A stretch of DNA of 64,000 nucleotides, from NCBI RefSeq assembly GCF_001404515.1, contig NZ_CXWE01000015.1:21311-85310 (forward strand). The letters are read 5' to 3'. The notes below the pieces were generated by a model. That model was given only the letters and a program-made list of their open reading frames with translations. It was not told the origin of the DNA and made no database searches. Shown here piece by piece: positions 24,938-33,626 of this stretch. Positions within the stretch are counted from its first letter, which is position 1. The number at the start of each line of letters is the position of its first letter. The stretch comes from Roseibium album. GTDB lineage: Bacteria; Pseudomonadota; Alphaproteobacteria; Rhizobiales; Stappiaceae. The translations under genes and the position numbers were made by a program.

Positions 24938-25987
24938 TCAGGCGGGTCCCTCGGAGATGATGACAAGGGGCAAAAAATCCTTGCCGGTTGAGCTTTCGGG
25001 GACCTGTGCACACAACGCGCCGAAGCCGGCTGCGCCGGATGGAGTGGTGGTTATGCCGAGCTTCGTCACGGCCTCGGCTGCGGCTGCGCCGTCTTCTTCG
25101 GAGAGCGTCTGATAGGTGACCTGGCAGCGCTCAAGCACCTGCCACGCGACGATCGAAGGTTCCTTGCAGTCCAGGCGCCCCATATTGGAGTCTGGTCCGT
25201 CGGACCGGGTTGCCTTGCCTGCGTCATGACTTGCCTTCAGGCAGGCCGCGGCTTCGGGCTCGACCACGATCAGGTCCGGTTGTACGGTCCAGTTCAGCCT
25301 GATCATGTGCGCCATTGCGGCTGCGAGACCGCCGACGCCGGCTTGCAGATAAACGTGGGTAGGCCAGCGTCCCGACACCTCGAACGAGGCGCGCATTTCT
25401 TCGGCTATGACGCAGTAACCTTCCATCACCCATTTGGGGATCTCGGTGTATCCGGACCACGTACCGTCGGCGAGCAGAGTTGCACCGGTCCGGGCAGCAT
25501 CCGATATCGCAGCCGCGACACTTTCATCGTAGACCTCGCCTGACCGCACGACCTCTGCACCCAGCGCGCGCAGGCGCTCTGCAAAGTTCTCCGGAACGGT
25601 TTTGGCCAGATGGATACGTGACCTGGCGCCAACATCCCGGGCTCCGGCGGCAACGCCCAAACCGTGATTGCCGGCACTTGCGCAAACAAAGGTCTGCGTT
25701 TCGGCCAGCAACCGCACATCCGCATCCTTGAAACGTGCGGGCGTCAGGGTTTCTCCGGTTTTGGCAAACCAGGCTTCTCCGAGCAGCCGGGCAACAGCAT
25801 AAGGTGCGCCGAGTGCCTTGAAGGCCCCCAGCCCCATCCTGTCGGTCTCGTCCTTCGCCAGGATGCAATAGCCGTCAGGTCCCTGCACTTCCCGCAAAGG
25901 CGAGACTGCATAGTTTCCTTGTGCCTGGAAGAAGGCTAGAGCCCGCTCGAAGTCCGGATTAAAATCAAGAATGTCTGCGTGTTTCAT
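24938..25987 (-). CDS. diaminopropionate ammonia-lyase-like PLP enzyme
   Basis: 349 residues of the fold-type II (threonine dehydratase) class. GLGAFKALGAPYAV puts the PLP lysine at K57 and is the motif of diaminopropionate ammonia-lyase; ASAGNHGLGVA and the glycine-rich QAGVGGLAAA complete the cofactor site. The characterised enzyme converts 2,3-diaminopropionate to pyruvate and two ammonia. At 349 residues it is somewhat shorter than typical members of about 400. It is the first gene of the TRAP operon, which suggests the imported compound or its product is a 2,3-diamino acid or relative. It is divergent from an Lrp-type gene. Confidence 0.83.
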   Translation of the reverse strand: MKHADILDFNPDFERALAFFQAQGNYAVSPLREVQGPDGYCILAKDETDRMGLGAFKALGAPYAVARLLGEAWFAKTGETLTPARFKDADVRLLAETQTFVCASAGNHGLGVAAGARDVGARSRIHLAKTVPENFAERLRALGAEVVRSGEVYDESVAAAISDAARTGATLLADGTWSGYTEIPKWVMEGYCVIAEEMRASFEVSGRWPTHVYLQAGVGGLAAAMAHMIRLNWTVQPDLIVVEPEAAACLKASHDAGKATRSDGPDSNMGRLDCKEPSIVAWQVLERCQVTYQTLSEEDGAAAAEAVTKLGITTTPSGAAGFGALCAQVPESSTGKDFLPLVIISEGPA

Positions 25988-26088
25988 GCTCCATGATGTA
26001 GCATTTTCACATTATTTGATTTTTTCAATTATCCATCTAAACTCAACTAAATTTCTTGATAGAAACCAAAATCTCGAGAAAAAATATC

Positions 26089-26553
26089 ATGGATGATAAT
26101 TTTGATGATGCCGACAGAACGATCCTCAGATTGATGCAGTCCGACCGGCGGATCGGGTTGGAAGTCATGGCCGAAGAATGTGGATTGTCGGTACCGTCGG
26201 TACAAAGACGACAGAAGCGATTGAAAGACGCAGGTGTCATCAAGCAGGAAGTCGCTATCCTGGATCCTGCCCGGCTGGACTACAACATGACATTGATTGT
26301 TCTGGTCGAACTGGAACGCGAAAGCCTGCAGCAACTGGACATGTTTCGCAAACTCGCGCGCAATGAGCCGCAGGTCCAGCAATGCTACTATGTGACCGGA
26401 GACGCCGATTTCATTCTGATCTGCACGGCAAGGGACATGCAGGATTTCGAGGAATTGACCCACAGGCTGTTCTTTGAAAATTCAAACGTCCGGCGATTTC
26501 GCACTTCCGTGACGATGGAACGAACGAAAGTCGGGCTGACGTTGCCGATCTGA
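26089..26553 (+). CDS. Lrp/AsnC family transcriptional regulator
   Basis: 154 residues from ATG 26089 (MDDNFDDADRTILRLM); the frame opens earlier with TTG. The HTH is VMAEECGLSVPSVQRRQKRL and the C-terminal RAM domain holds CYYVTGDADFIL. Lrp-type proteins sense amino acids. The gene is divergent from the ammonia-lyase/TRAP operon across a 101-bp AT-rich region, so it probably controls that operon. It converges tail to tail, 13 bases apart, on a paralogue (26567-27016) that shares the Q-CYY-TG-ADF core and the RFRTSV segment near the end. Confidence 0.92.
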   Translation: MDDNFDDADRTILRLMQSDRRIGLEVMAEECGLSVPSVQRRQKRLKDAGVIKQEVAILDPARLDYNMTLIVLVELERESLQQLDMFRKLARNEPQVQQCYYVTGDADFILICTARDMQDFEELTHRLFFENSNVRRFRTSVTMERTKVGLTLPI

Positions 26554-26566
26554 GTTGTCGGTGCGT

Positions 26567-27016
26567 TCACAGAACGTCGAGCGATACCTTCACCCTGTCC
26601 ATCACCACCGATGTTCTGAAACGGCTGATGTTGGATTCATCAAAGAAATGCTCCTGGGTGAATTCTTCATATTCCTTGATATCCCGGACAGTGAGGATAA
26701 GCGTGAAATCCGCTTCTCCGGTCGTGTAGTAGCATTGCTGAACACAACGTGCGGAGCGCATCTTGCGCTTGAATTCATCCAGGTGCCGGCGGCTTTCTCG
26801 TTCCAGAATGACATCGACAATGATTGTCATTTCGCGTCCCAGTCGTGAAGGTGACAATACCGCGATGTCTCTTTCGATCACCCCGCTTTCGCGGAGCCGC
26901 TTCAAGCGTTTTTGCACCGCGGGCGACGACAATCCTATTTCCTGACTGATCGTGTCGGCCGTCAGACGTGCATCGCGCTGCACAAGGCGAAGTATTTCAA
27001 GATCCTTGTCATCCAT
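26567..27016 (-). CDS. Lrp/AsnC family transcriptional regulator, paralogue
   Basis: About 149 residues from ATG 27016 (MDDKDLEILRLVQRD); the frame extends to 27067 with an alternative ATG at 27064. HTH is ISQEIGLSSPAVQKRLKRL and the RAM domain has QCYYTTGEADFTL. It is clearly related to the neighbour at 26089-26553. It is divergent from the M20/M24/racemase operon at 27140, which it probably regulates. The two regulators thus each face one half of the catabolic locus. Confidence 0.92.
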   Translation of the reverse strand: MDDKDLEILRLVQRDARLTADTISQEIGLSSPAVQKRLKRLRESGVIERDIAVLSPSRLGREMTIIVDVILERESRRHLDEFKRKMRSARCVQQCYYTTGEADFTLILTVRDIKEYEEFTQEHFFDESNISRFRTSVVMDRVKVSLDVL

Positions 27017-27139
27017 GGTCCGAATTTGATCGCCTTTTTTTCGTGTTTCAATGTTTTTCGTCATCAATCAGACAAAAATCAACGCCCACCAACCGAGCAG
27101 ACATTGTAAATAGAACTCTGGGATACGGGAGGCGTATGC

Positions 27140-28285
27140 ATGAACGCGCTTGAAGAACGTTTGACGGAGCGGCGGCGGGATTTTCACCGCAACCCTGAAC
27201 TCGGATTTCAGGAGAACAGAACCAGGCTCGAAGTTGCCCGCGAATTGCGCGCAATCGGCCTGGAGGTTCACGAGGGTGTCGGTGTTGTCGGTGTTTTGCG
27301 CAGCGGCAAGGGCAATCGCGCCATTGCATTGCGGGCGGACATGGATGCGCTCCCGATCACCGAGACATCCGTCCATGACCATGTGTCGGAAACGCCCGGC
27401 GTAATGCATGCCTGCGGGCATGATGGACACATGACAATGCTGCTGGGCGCCGCTGCCCGACTTGCCAAAAATCCGGATTTCGACGGGACTGCCGTGTTTT
27501 TGTTCCAGCCCAACGAAGAGCACGGGCTCGGTGCCCGTGCCATGATCGACGAAGGCGTTCTGGAACGCTTCCCGGTTGACGAAGTTTATGCGATCCACAA
27601 CCTCCCAGGTGCCCCGACAGGACAGGTTTCCTCCCGGACCGGCATCATCTGCAACAGCGAAACACTGTTTGAGATCGAGGTACAGGGCCGCGGCGGACAC
27701 GCTTCCATGCCGCAAACGGGCGTGGATGCGATAACGGTCGCTTCGGAAATCGTTCTCGCGCTGCAGACCATCGTTGCACGCAAGCTTCCTCCCGCGGCCG
27801 GAACAGTGGTGTCCGTCACCGAATTTGTGACGGACGGCCAGCGCAATGTGCTTCCCGGGCAGGCCATCCTGAAAGGCGACTTCCGCGCCCGATCTCCGGA
27901 AGATCGGACCGCCGTGAAAAAATTCATGCGTCAGATCTCCGAAGGCGTGGCCGCGGCACATGGCGTTACGGTTTCGGTCAGTTTCGCTGCAGAATTCATC
28001 GAGACAATCAATGCACAGGAGCCGACGAACGCGGTTTACCGGGCTGCAGAAGCAGCCGGATGCGAAACCGTGAGAGAACGTCCGCCCATGAGTTTTTCAG
28101 AAGACTTTGCGCAGTTCTCCAATGCGGTTCCCGGTTGCTTTCTACTGATGGGAAATGGCGAAACGGGTGCACATGGGCAACCGTTGCACGCCTCCGACTA
28201 TGACTTCAACGATGAACTTCTGCCCATCGGGGCCGAATTCTGGGTGCAACTGGTTCGCGACCGGCTGCCATTTCGAAAGGACTGA
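27140..28285 (+). CDS. M20 family amidohydrolase
   Basis: 381 residues, full length for the hippurate hydrolase/N-acyl amino acid amidohydrolase group. The metal site is seen in MHACGHDGHM, NEEHGLGARAM and the C-terminal GETGAHGQPLHASDYDF. The dimerisation domain begins around GRGGHASMPQTGVDAI. It removes an acyl group from an N-acylated amino acid or a related amide. GGGAGGC lies before the ATG. It starts a three-gene operon with the M24 enzyme and the racemase-family protein, followed by a broken BKACE gene. Confidence 0.92.
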   Translation: MNALEERLTERRRDFHRNPELGFQENRTRLEVARELRAIGLEVHEGVGVVGVLRSGKGNRAIALRADMDALPITETSVHDHVSETPGVMHACGHDGHMTMLLGAAARLAKNPDFDGTAVFLFQPNEEHGLGARAMIDEGVLERFPVDEVYAIHNLPGAPTGQVSSRTGIICNSETLFEIEVQGRGGHASMPQTGVDAITVASEIVLALQTIVARKLPPAAGTVVSVTEFVTDGQRNVLPGQAILKGDFRARSPEDRTAVKKFMRQISEGVAAAHGVTVSVSFAAEFIETINAQEPTNAVYRAAEAAGCETVRERPPMSFSEDFAQFSNAVPGCFLLMGNGETGAHGQPLHASDYDFNDELLPIGAEFWVQLVRDRLPFRKD

Positions 28286-28287
28286 TC

Positions 28288-29454
28288 GTGACCGGGTCAC
28301 CCATGCGCGGATTTCCCGAAGCTGAATTTGCGGCTCGCACCGAACATGCCCAGACAGGCATGGCCGCAGCGGGTCTCGGTGGATTGTTGCTGATGACGGA
28401 AGCGGAGGTCAGGTATTTCACGGGCTTCCATACCCTGTTCTGGCAAAGCCCGACCCGGCCATGGTTCGTCTTTGTGCCACCGGTCGGCAAACCGGTCGCT
28501 GTCATCCCCGAAATTGGTGCGGAATTGATGCGCAGTACATGGCTGGACGACATCCGCACCTGGAGTGCACCCTGTCCGGACGATGACGGGCTGAGCCTGT
28601 TGACGGAATTGCTCGCGCCTATGGCTCAGGCGGGAAAAACAATCGGTGTGATGAAAGGCCATGAAACAGCGCTGCGCATGCCGTTGGGCGACTATGAACG
28701 CCTGGTTGCAGGTCTGCCTGGCCTTTCGATAGCGGATGCGACCGCGCTGATCCGGGGTCTGCGCATGGTAAAGTCCGATCGGGAGATCGAGAAGCTTGCA
28801 CACATTTGCGCGATCGGTTCACGGATATTTGCGAGCGTTCCCGAGCTGGCGCATGAAGGTCAGCCCCTGGAAGATCTGTTTCGGGCCGTCCGGCGTGAAG
28901 GCCTTGCCCTGGGTGCCGATGACGTTCCTTATCTGGTCGGCGGCGCGGATCAGGGTGGCTACCGGGACGTGATTTCCCCTCCCTCCCGTCGCCCGCTTGC
29001 CAATGGCGACATTCTTATGCTGGACACCGGCGCGGTTTGGGACGGGTATTATTGCGATTTCGATCGGAATTTTGCCATCGGGACAGCCGACGATGCCTCC
29101 CGCCGTGCCTATGATGTGCTCTGGCGTGCGACCGAAGCCGGACTTGATGCCGCGCGTACAGGTGCGACCTGCCGGCAGCTCTTTCAGACCATGCAGGCTG
29201 TCATCGCAGAACTGGACGATCAGGGTGGCGATGTCGGCCGCCTTGGACACGGACTGGGTATGCAGCTCACAGAATGGCCCTCGCACGCTGCCTTCGACCA
29301 CACTGTGCTTCAGGAGAATATGGTCCTCACACTCGAACCCTCACTGAGTTACGGCGATGGTCGCATCATGGTGCACGAGGAAAACATCGTGGTGCGCAAG
29401 GACGGTCCGGAGTTGCTGTCAGAACGCGCTCCCCGCGATCTGCCCGTTATCTGA
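28288..29454 (+). CDS. M24 family (Xaa-Pro aminopeptidase/creatinase-like) hydrolase
   Basis: 388 residues with the pita-bread C-terminal domain: LDTGAVWDGYYCDFDRN gives the two Asp ligands, RLGHGLGMQ the His, and TLEPS and VHEENIVV the Glu ligands. The N-terminal domain is the creatinase type. I start at GTG 28288, 2 bases after the M20 stop, because AAAGGA lies 6 bases upstream. Family members cleave X-Pro peptides, creatine or the ectoine ring. The sequence is not close to the ectoine hydrolase I recall. It probably opens or trims the pathway substrate. Confidence 0.9.
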   Translation: MTGSPMRGFPEAEFAARTEHAQTGMAAAGLGGLLLMTEAEVRYFTGFHTLFWQSPTRPWFVFVPPVGKPVAVIPEIGAELMRSTWLDDIRTWSAPCPDDDGLSLLTELLAPMAQAGKTIGVMKGHETALRMPLGDYERLVAGLPGLSIADATALIRGLRMVKSDREIEKLAHICAIGSRIFASVPELAHEGQPLEDLFRAVRREGLALGADDVPYLVGGADQGGYRDVISPPSRRPLANGDILMLDTGAVWDGYYCDFDRNFAIGTADDASRRAYDVLWRATEAGLDAARTGATCRQLFQTMQAVIAELDDQGGDVGRLGHGLGMQLTEWPSHAAFDHTVLQENMVLTLEPSLSYGDGRIMVHEENIVVRKDGPELLSERAPRDLPVI

Positions 29455-29463
29455 GGAAGACCC

Positions 29464-30204
29464 ATGAAGCTGGAATTTGATACGGACATCGGGATCGGGA
29501 CCCGCGCAACGATGGGCATGATCGTGCTGGAAACCGACGAAACACTCGAGCCCGAGTTTTCAAGAATAATGGCACTCGAGGGCGTCGCGCTCTATCACAG
29601 TCGTATTCCGATGGTGCCCGAAGTCCGCGCAGACACATTGGCCAAAATGGAAAGGGACCTCCCGGCCTCCGCACGACTTTTGCCGAGTGCGCCGGACTAT
29701 GACGTGATCGGCTACGGATGCACATCGGCATCCTCGGTGATCGGTTCGGAAAACGTTGCCCGTGCCATCCGGACGGTCTATCCGAACGCTCTGGTGTCCG
29801 ACCCGCTTGCCGCTGTCATCGCGGCTGGACGCGAGCTCAAGGCAAAACGGCTCGGCTTCATCACGCCGTACATACCTGAAGTGTCTGAACGCATGCGGCG
29901 GCGACTTGTCGAAGCCGGATTTGACATCGCCGGATTTGGATCGTTCGAAGAAGGCAATGACCGGACTGTTGCCAGAATTTGCGAGAAGTCGATCGTCGCT
30001 GCGGCAGAAAACATTGCTGCGGCAGCCCCCTGCGACGCGATCGTGATTTCTTGCACCAGCCTTCGAACCCTGAATATTATCAAGGAGATGGAGCGGAAAG
30101 TCGGCGTGCCGATCATCAGCAGCAATCAGGCGCTGGCCTGGCACATGCTTCGCCTTGCAAAAATCAGGGACCCTTTGCCCGATTTCGGTCTCCTGTTCGG
30201 CTAG
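29464..30204 (+). CDS. maleate isomerase / Asp-Glu racemase superfamily protein
   Basis: 246 residues of the maleate cis-trans isomerase/arylmalonate decarboxylase group. The paired cysteines expected for acid-base chemistry are C86 in YGCTSAS and C197 in ISCTSLR. The N-terminal GTRATMGMIVLETDET resembles both maleate isomerase and the EutA protein of ectoine gene clusters. It is 9 bases after the M24 gene. Its reaction could be isomerisation, racemisation or decarboxylation of a small dicarboxylic or amino acid; context does not decide. Confidence 0.87.
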   Translation: MKLEFDTDIGIGTRATMGMIVLETDETLEPEFSRIMALEGVALYHSRIPMVPEVRADTLAKMERDLPASARLLPSAPDYDVIGYGCTSASSVIGSENVARAIRTVYPNALVSDPLAAVIAAGRELKAKRLGFITPYIPEVSERMRRRLVEAGFDIAGFGSFEEGNDRTVARICEKSIVAAAENIAAAAPCDAIVISCTSLRTLNIIKEMERKVGVPIISSNQALAWHMLRLAKIRDPLPDFGLLFG

Positions 30205-30495
30205 CGTGAAGCCGGCCATTCAAATCCCTGGCCACGGTCCTGTATCATTCAGCGCCCAACGGCGACGGCGCTCACTCGCTGCGAAAAGACCCAGCCAGGA
30301 ATGACCGGCTTGATATTGATACCCGGGCGCGGCGAGCACACGGATTGCTTCGACGGATTGCAATTCGCTTCCCTTGGTTCTTGAGACGTCACGGATACGT
30401 GCGCTTCTCGATCGGTGTCTCGCGATTTTTGGTCAGCGACATATCCAGAAGGGCTTTTACGGCGCGGTTGAGCCTTGCCTTCGGGTTCCGTTCGC

Positions 30496-30998
30496 ACGCT
30501 GGCCACGTCGCCCTGTTTTCCTGTCACGACCGGCGAGATAGCCGACAGGCCTCGGATGCGGCCGAAGCAGGCGCTGTGATCTTGCATCTTCACTCCAGAA
30601 ATCCGGAACATGGTCGTCCGTCCGTCGGCAAAGGCCGCGAATTATCACTGCTTCATGCTGCAAAAACAGGCCATTTGCGACCTGGTTACAGCGTGACGAC
30701 GGGCGGTAGGGTAGCCATGGTGGTGCAAGAACGACTGAAAAATCCGCTCCGGCGCGAGCCGGAAATGTGATCGCGCAAACAGGATACGATGAATTTCGCA
30801 CTGTACCCGCAGGCCGACAGCCACGATGGCCGGACGTTTGACTGGGAAAAGCCTTTTCTGGAAACCACGGACGATCTAATCTTCAAAAACGCACCAAGAA
30901 ACATCGCGTCGGTTCTGAGACGCCCGCCGTACAACGGCAACCGCGGCTGCGGCAAAGACCATGCTTGCCCTGAAGCGTTTGGCGGAGAAGCATTCTGA
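30496..30998 (+). pseudogene. broken BKACE (DUF849, beta-keto acid cleavage enzyme) gene
   Basis: Fragments of a BKACE protein run in order on the plus strand. CFPVTTGEIAD is in one frame from about 30496. After a frameshift near 30540, AAEAGAVILHLHSRNPEHGRP (metal-binding H-x-H; first part), SVTTGG and MVVQERLKNPL follow in a second frame. An in-frame TGA at 30768-30770 stands where the family has Cys (EPEM-stop-S), and MNFALYP then FDWEKPFLE and DLIFKNAP continue in the same frame. The C-terminal third is missing. The 290 bases before it (30205-30495) hold no gene I can recognise. Confidence 0.75.
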
Positions 30999-31000
30999 TC

Positions 31001-31483
31001 ATGAACGGGATCTCGATCCGGAAAGCAACGGCAACCGATGCAGATCCGCTCAATCAGGCGCTGCAACAACTATCGGCTGACCTCGGCGAAACACACCGGG
31101 CCGGGACAGAGGATCTTGTTACACATGGTTTTGGTGACAACCCGGCTTTCTTCGCGCTGGTTGCAGAACGAGGCAACGTGTTTGAGGGCGTCCTCATCGC
31201 GTCGCCGGTTTTCTCGACCAGTCTGGGTGGAGCGGGCCTTTATGTTTCGGACCTTTGGGTTTCCCGTCTTGCCAGAGGGAAAGGCCTGGGACCACGATTG
31301 CTGCAAGCCGCACTGGTGGAAGCGCCATCCGCCTGGCGCATATGCTTCTTGAAACTTGCCGTTCACAACCACAACATCGAAGCTCGCCGTTTCTATGCGC
31401 GACTAGGGTTTGAAGATCTGCCGGATGAAACCGTGCTTTCCCTCAAGGGAGTAGCGCTGGAAAGCCTGAGGAAACGCTCATGA
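31001..31483 (+). CDS. GNAT family N-acetyltransferase
   Basis: 160 residues with the GNAT core: ADPLNQALQQLS helix, LYVSDLWVSRLARGKGLGPR with the acetyl-CoA pyrophosphate loop (R-x2-G-x-G variant RGKGLG), and the C-terminal HNIEARRFYARLGF. It acetylates a small amine or amino group. It overlaps the next gene, an acetylpolyamine amidohydrolase-like deacetylase, by 4 bases (ATGA), so the pair is translationally coupled. The proteins may therefore work on the same amine pool in opposite directions. No polyamine-specific residues can be pointed out. Confidence 0.9.
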   Translation: MNGISIRKATATDADPLNQALQQLSADLGETHRAGTEDLVTHGFGDNPAFFALVAERGNVFEGVLIASPVFSTSLGGAGLYVSDLWVSRLARGKGLGPRLLQAALVEAPSAWRICFLKLAVHNHNIEARRFYARLGFEDLPDETVLSLKGVALESLRKRS

Positions 31484-32502
31484 AAGCCATTTTTGACGAC
31501 CGTCAGCGGAAACATGATCCGAAGCATTTCATGGCAGCCGGTACGCGGCTTGCCAATCCGGAACAGCCTCGCCGAATAGAGGTCCTTCAAAATGGGGCGA
31601 TCGAGGCAGGTTGTGTCTTCCAGACACCGACTGACCACGGCTTGGGTCCGATCGCCGCCTTGCATTCCGCTGAATACCTAGTCTTTTTGCAGACAATCCA
31701 CGCACGGTGGCGCCGGATAAAGAACGCCTCCGACGAAGTGATCCCGAACGTCCATCCGGACCGGCGAACTGCGAGTTATCCGCGCTCGGCGGTCGGACAG
31801 GCCGGTTTTCACCAGGCGGATACCAGTTGTCCCATCGCCGAAGGCACGTGGGACGCAGCCTACTGGTCTGCGCAAAGCGCCGTTGAAGGTGCCGACCTGA
31901 TGCTTGAAGGAGAGACGGCAGCCTATGTCCTGTCCCGTCCGCCCGGCCACCACGCGTTTTCCGATCTGGCCGGCGGATTTTGTTTCTTGAACAATTCCGC
32001 CATCGCGGCAGAACGGTTGCTGATGGCTGGGAGGCGACCTGCAATTCTCGATATTGACGTCCACCACGGCAACGGCACCCAGGGGATCTTCTATGAACGA
32101 AGTGATGTTCTTACCGTTTCCGTTCACGCCGATCCGAGCGGCTTCTATCCGTTCTACTGGGGGCACGGCCATGAGCGTGGCGAGGGGCCTGGCAGGGGAA
32201 CCAATCTCAACTTGCCACTGGAACGCGGGACCGGCGACGACGCCTATCTGACAACACTCGACACAGCACTTGAGCGCGTTCTGGCCTTTGGTGCGGACAT
32301 CGTGATTATTGCGCTCGGTCTCGATGCCTACGAGAATGACCCGCTGAAGGGCCTTGCCATCACCACACCCGGTTTCGCCCGCATCGGAGCGGCAATCGCC
32401 GGGCTCGGCCTGCCCACACTGTTTGTCCAGGAAGGCGGATACCTGGCCGATGAGCTTGGCTACAATCTGACCAGTGTCCTGACGGGATTTCAACGCGCAT
32501 GA
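31480..32502 (+). CDS. histone deacetylase family / acetylpolyamine amidohydrolase
   Basis: 340 residues, the size of bacterial acetylpolyamine amidohydrolases. The catalytic His pair is H157-H158 in PPGHHAF, and zinc ligands are D193 and H195 in DIDVHHGNGTQ and D282 in GLDAYENDP. It removes acetyl groups from acetylated polyamines or similar amines. It is coupled to the GNAT gene before it and to the FAD oxidoreductase after it, both by ATGA overlaps. That order suggests deacetylation then oxidation of an amine. A small substrate is far more likely than protein. Confidence 0.92.
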   Translation: MKAIFDDRQRKHDPKHFMAAGTRLANPEQPRRIEVLQNGAIEAGCVFQTPTDHGLGPIAALHSAEYLVFLQTIHARWRRIKNASDEVIPNVHPDRRTASYPRSAVGQAGFHQADTSCPIAEGTWDAAYWSAQSAVEGADLMLEGETAAYVLSRPPGHHAFSDLAGGFCFLNNSAIAAERLLMAGRRPAILDIDVHHGNGTQGIFYERSDVLTVSVHADPSGFYPFYWGHGHERGEGPGRGTNLNLPLERGTGDDAYLTTLDTALERVLAFGADIVIIALGLDAYENDPLKGLAITTPGFARIGAAIAGLGLPTLFVQEGGYLADELGYNLTSVLTGFQRA

Positions 32503-33605
32503 CACTCCGGTCTGAATTTCTGATTATCGGCGGCGGTATCGCCGGCGCCGGCGCAGCTGCGCGTCTTGCGCCAGACGCATCGGTCACTCTGCTTGAGATG
32601 GAAGATGCGCTCGGCCGGCATGCGACAGGCCGTTCGGCGGCGATTTTCATTCGCAACTACGGCAATGCCACCTTGCGGGCGCTCAATGTGGCCTCTGAGC
32701 CGATTCTGGAAACACCCGAAGGATTGTCCGGGCATAGCCTGCTGACGCCGCGCGGTGAAATGCTGATAGCCACTGAAGAGGAGCTCGGTGCGTTTCAGGC
32801 CTATCTGGATGGCGCAGACGGTATGGATCTCTTGACGGCTGAAGAGGCCGTCACTCTATTCCCGCTCCTTAAAAAGGACAGGATTGCTGCAGCGGCAATC
32901 GAGCGAGCCGCCAGGGACATTGACGTTGACCGGTTACTTCAAGGCTTTGTCCGGCTTGCCAGGCAGCATGGGGCAAAAATTGTAATACGGGCACCGGCAG
33001 AGACGATCCGGTGGGCACAGGGCGCCTGGCGCGTGGAGACACCAGCCGGCAGCTTTGAGGCTCCGGTCCTCATAAACGCGGCCGGAGCGTGGGCGGACGT
33101 GATTGCGGCACGGGCACAAATTCAAGGGATTGGGCTTCAGCCGATGCGCCGGTCTGCGGCCATAGTTGCACCGCCGGACGGGTTCGATATCACGTCCTGG
33201 CCTTTGGTCGCGAGCGCATCGGAAAGTTGGTACGTGAAACCGGACGCAGGTAAATTCATGGTCTCTCCGGCAGATGAAGACCCAGTGGAGCCTCATGATG
33301 CCTGGGTAGACGACATGGCGCTCGCGGAAGGACTGCACCGTTTCGAACAGGCTGTGAAAATGCAGATCACACGTGTGGAACACAGCTGGGCAGGTCTTCG
33401 CAGTTTTGTAAGGGATCGAACGCCTGCCGTCGGCTTTGCTCCGGACGGGGACGGATTTTTCTGGTTGGCCGGACAGGGCGGATACGGTGTTCAAACCGCA
33501 CCTGCCTTGTCGCAGCTCACGGCGGATCTTTGTCTGGGACGGAAACCGGAACTGGCACAGGAGGTTGTGCAGGCTCTCGATCCTTCCCGTCTCAGCCAGA
33601 ATTGA
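32499..33605 (+). CDS. FAD-dependent oxidoreductase, D-amino acid oxidase (DAO) family
   Basis: 368 residues with the N-terminal dinucleotide fold IIGGGIAGAGAAARL, the GRHATGRSAA segment seen in DAO proteins and the C-terminal GFFWLAGQGGYGVQTAPALS-like flavin block (written as FFWLAGQGGYGVQ). It oxidises an amine or amino acid C-N bond, giving an imine. It is the third gene of the GNAT-deacetylase-oxidase operon and was followed by a RidA gene, now broken, which would have hydrolysed such an imine. The substrate is unknown. Confidence 0.9.
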   Translation: MTLRSEFLIIGGGIAGAGAAARLAPDASVTLLEMEDALGRHATGRSAAIFIRNYGNATLRALNVASEPILETPEGLSGHSLLTPRGEMLIATEEELGAFQAYLDGADGMDLLTAEEAVTLFPLLKKDRIAAAAIERAARDIDVDRLLQGFVRLARQHGAKIVIRAPAETIRWAQGAWRVETPAGSFEAPVLINAAGAWADVIAARAQIQGIGLQPMRRSAAIVAPPDGFDITSWPLVASASESWYVKPDAGKFMVSPADEDPVEPHDAWVDDMALAEGLHRFEQAVKMQITRVEHSWAGLRSFVRDRTPAVGFAPDGDGFFWLAGQGGYGVQTAPALSQLTADLCLGRKPELAQEVVQALDPSRLSQN

Positions 33606-33626
33606 TTGAACGGTTGAGCAAACAAT

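Noticed and set aside
24938..30204. Ectoine utilisation cluster
   Set aside because: The TRAP, Lrp, M24 and racemase-like genes suggested it, but the ectoine-specific deacetylase and cyclodeaminase are missing and the M24 protein does not resemble ectoine hydrolase closely.
30768..30770. TGA at a conserved Cys of the BKACE gene as a selenocysteine codon
   Set aside because: The same gene also has a frameshift and a missing C-terminal third, and the BKACE family is not known for selenocysteine; a pseudogene explains everything.
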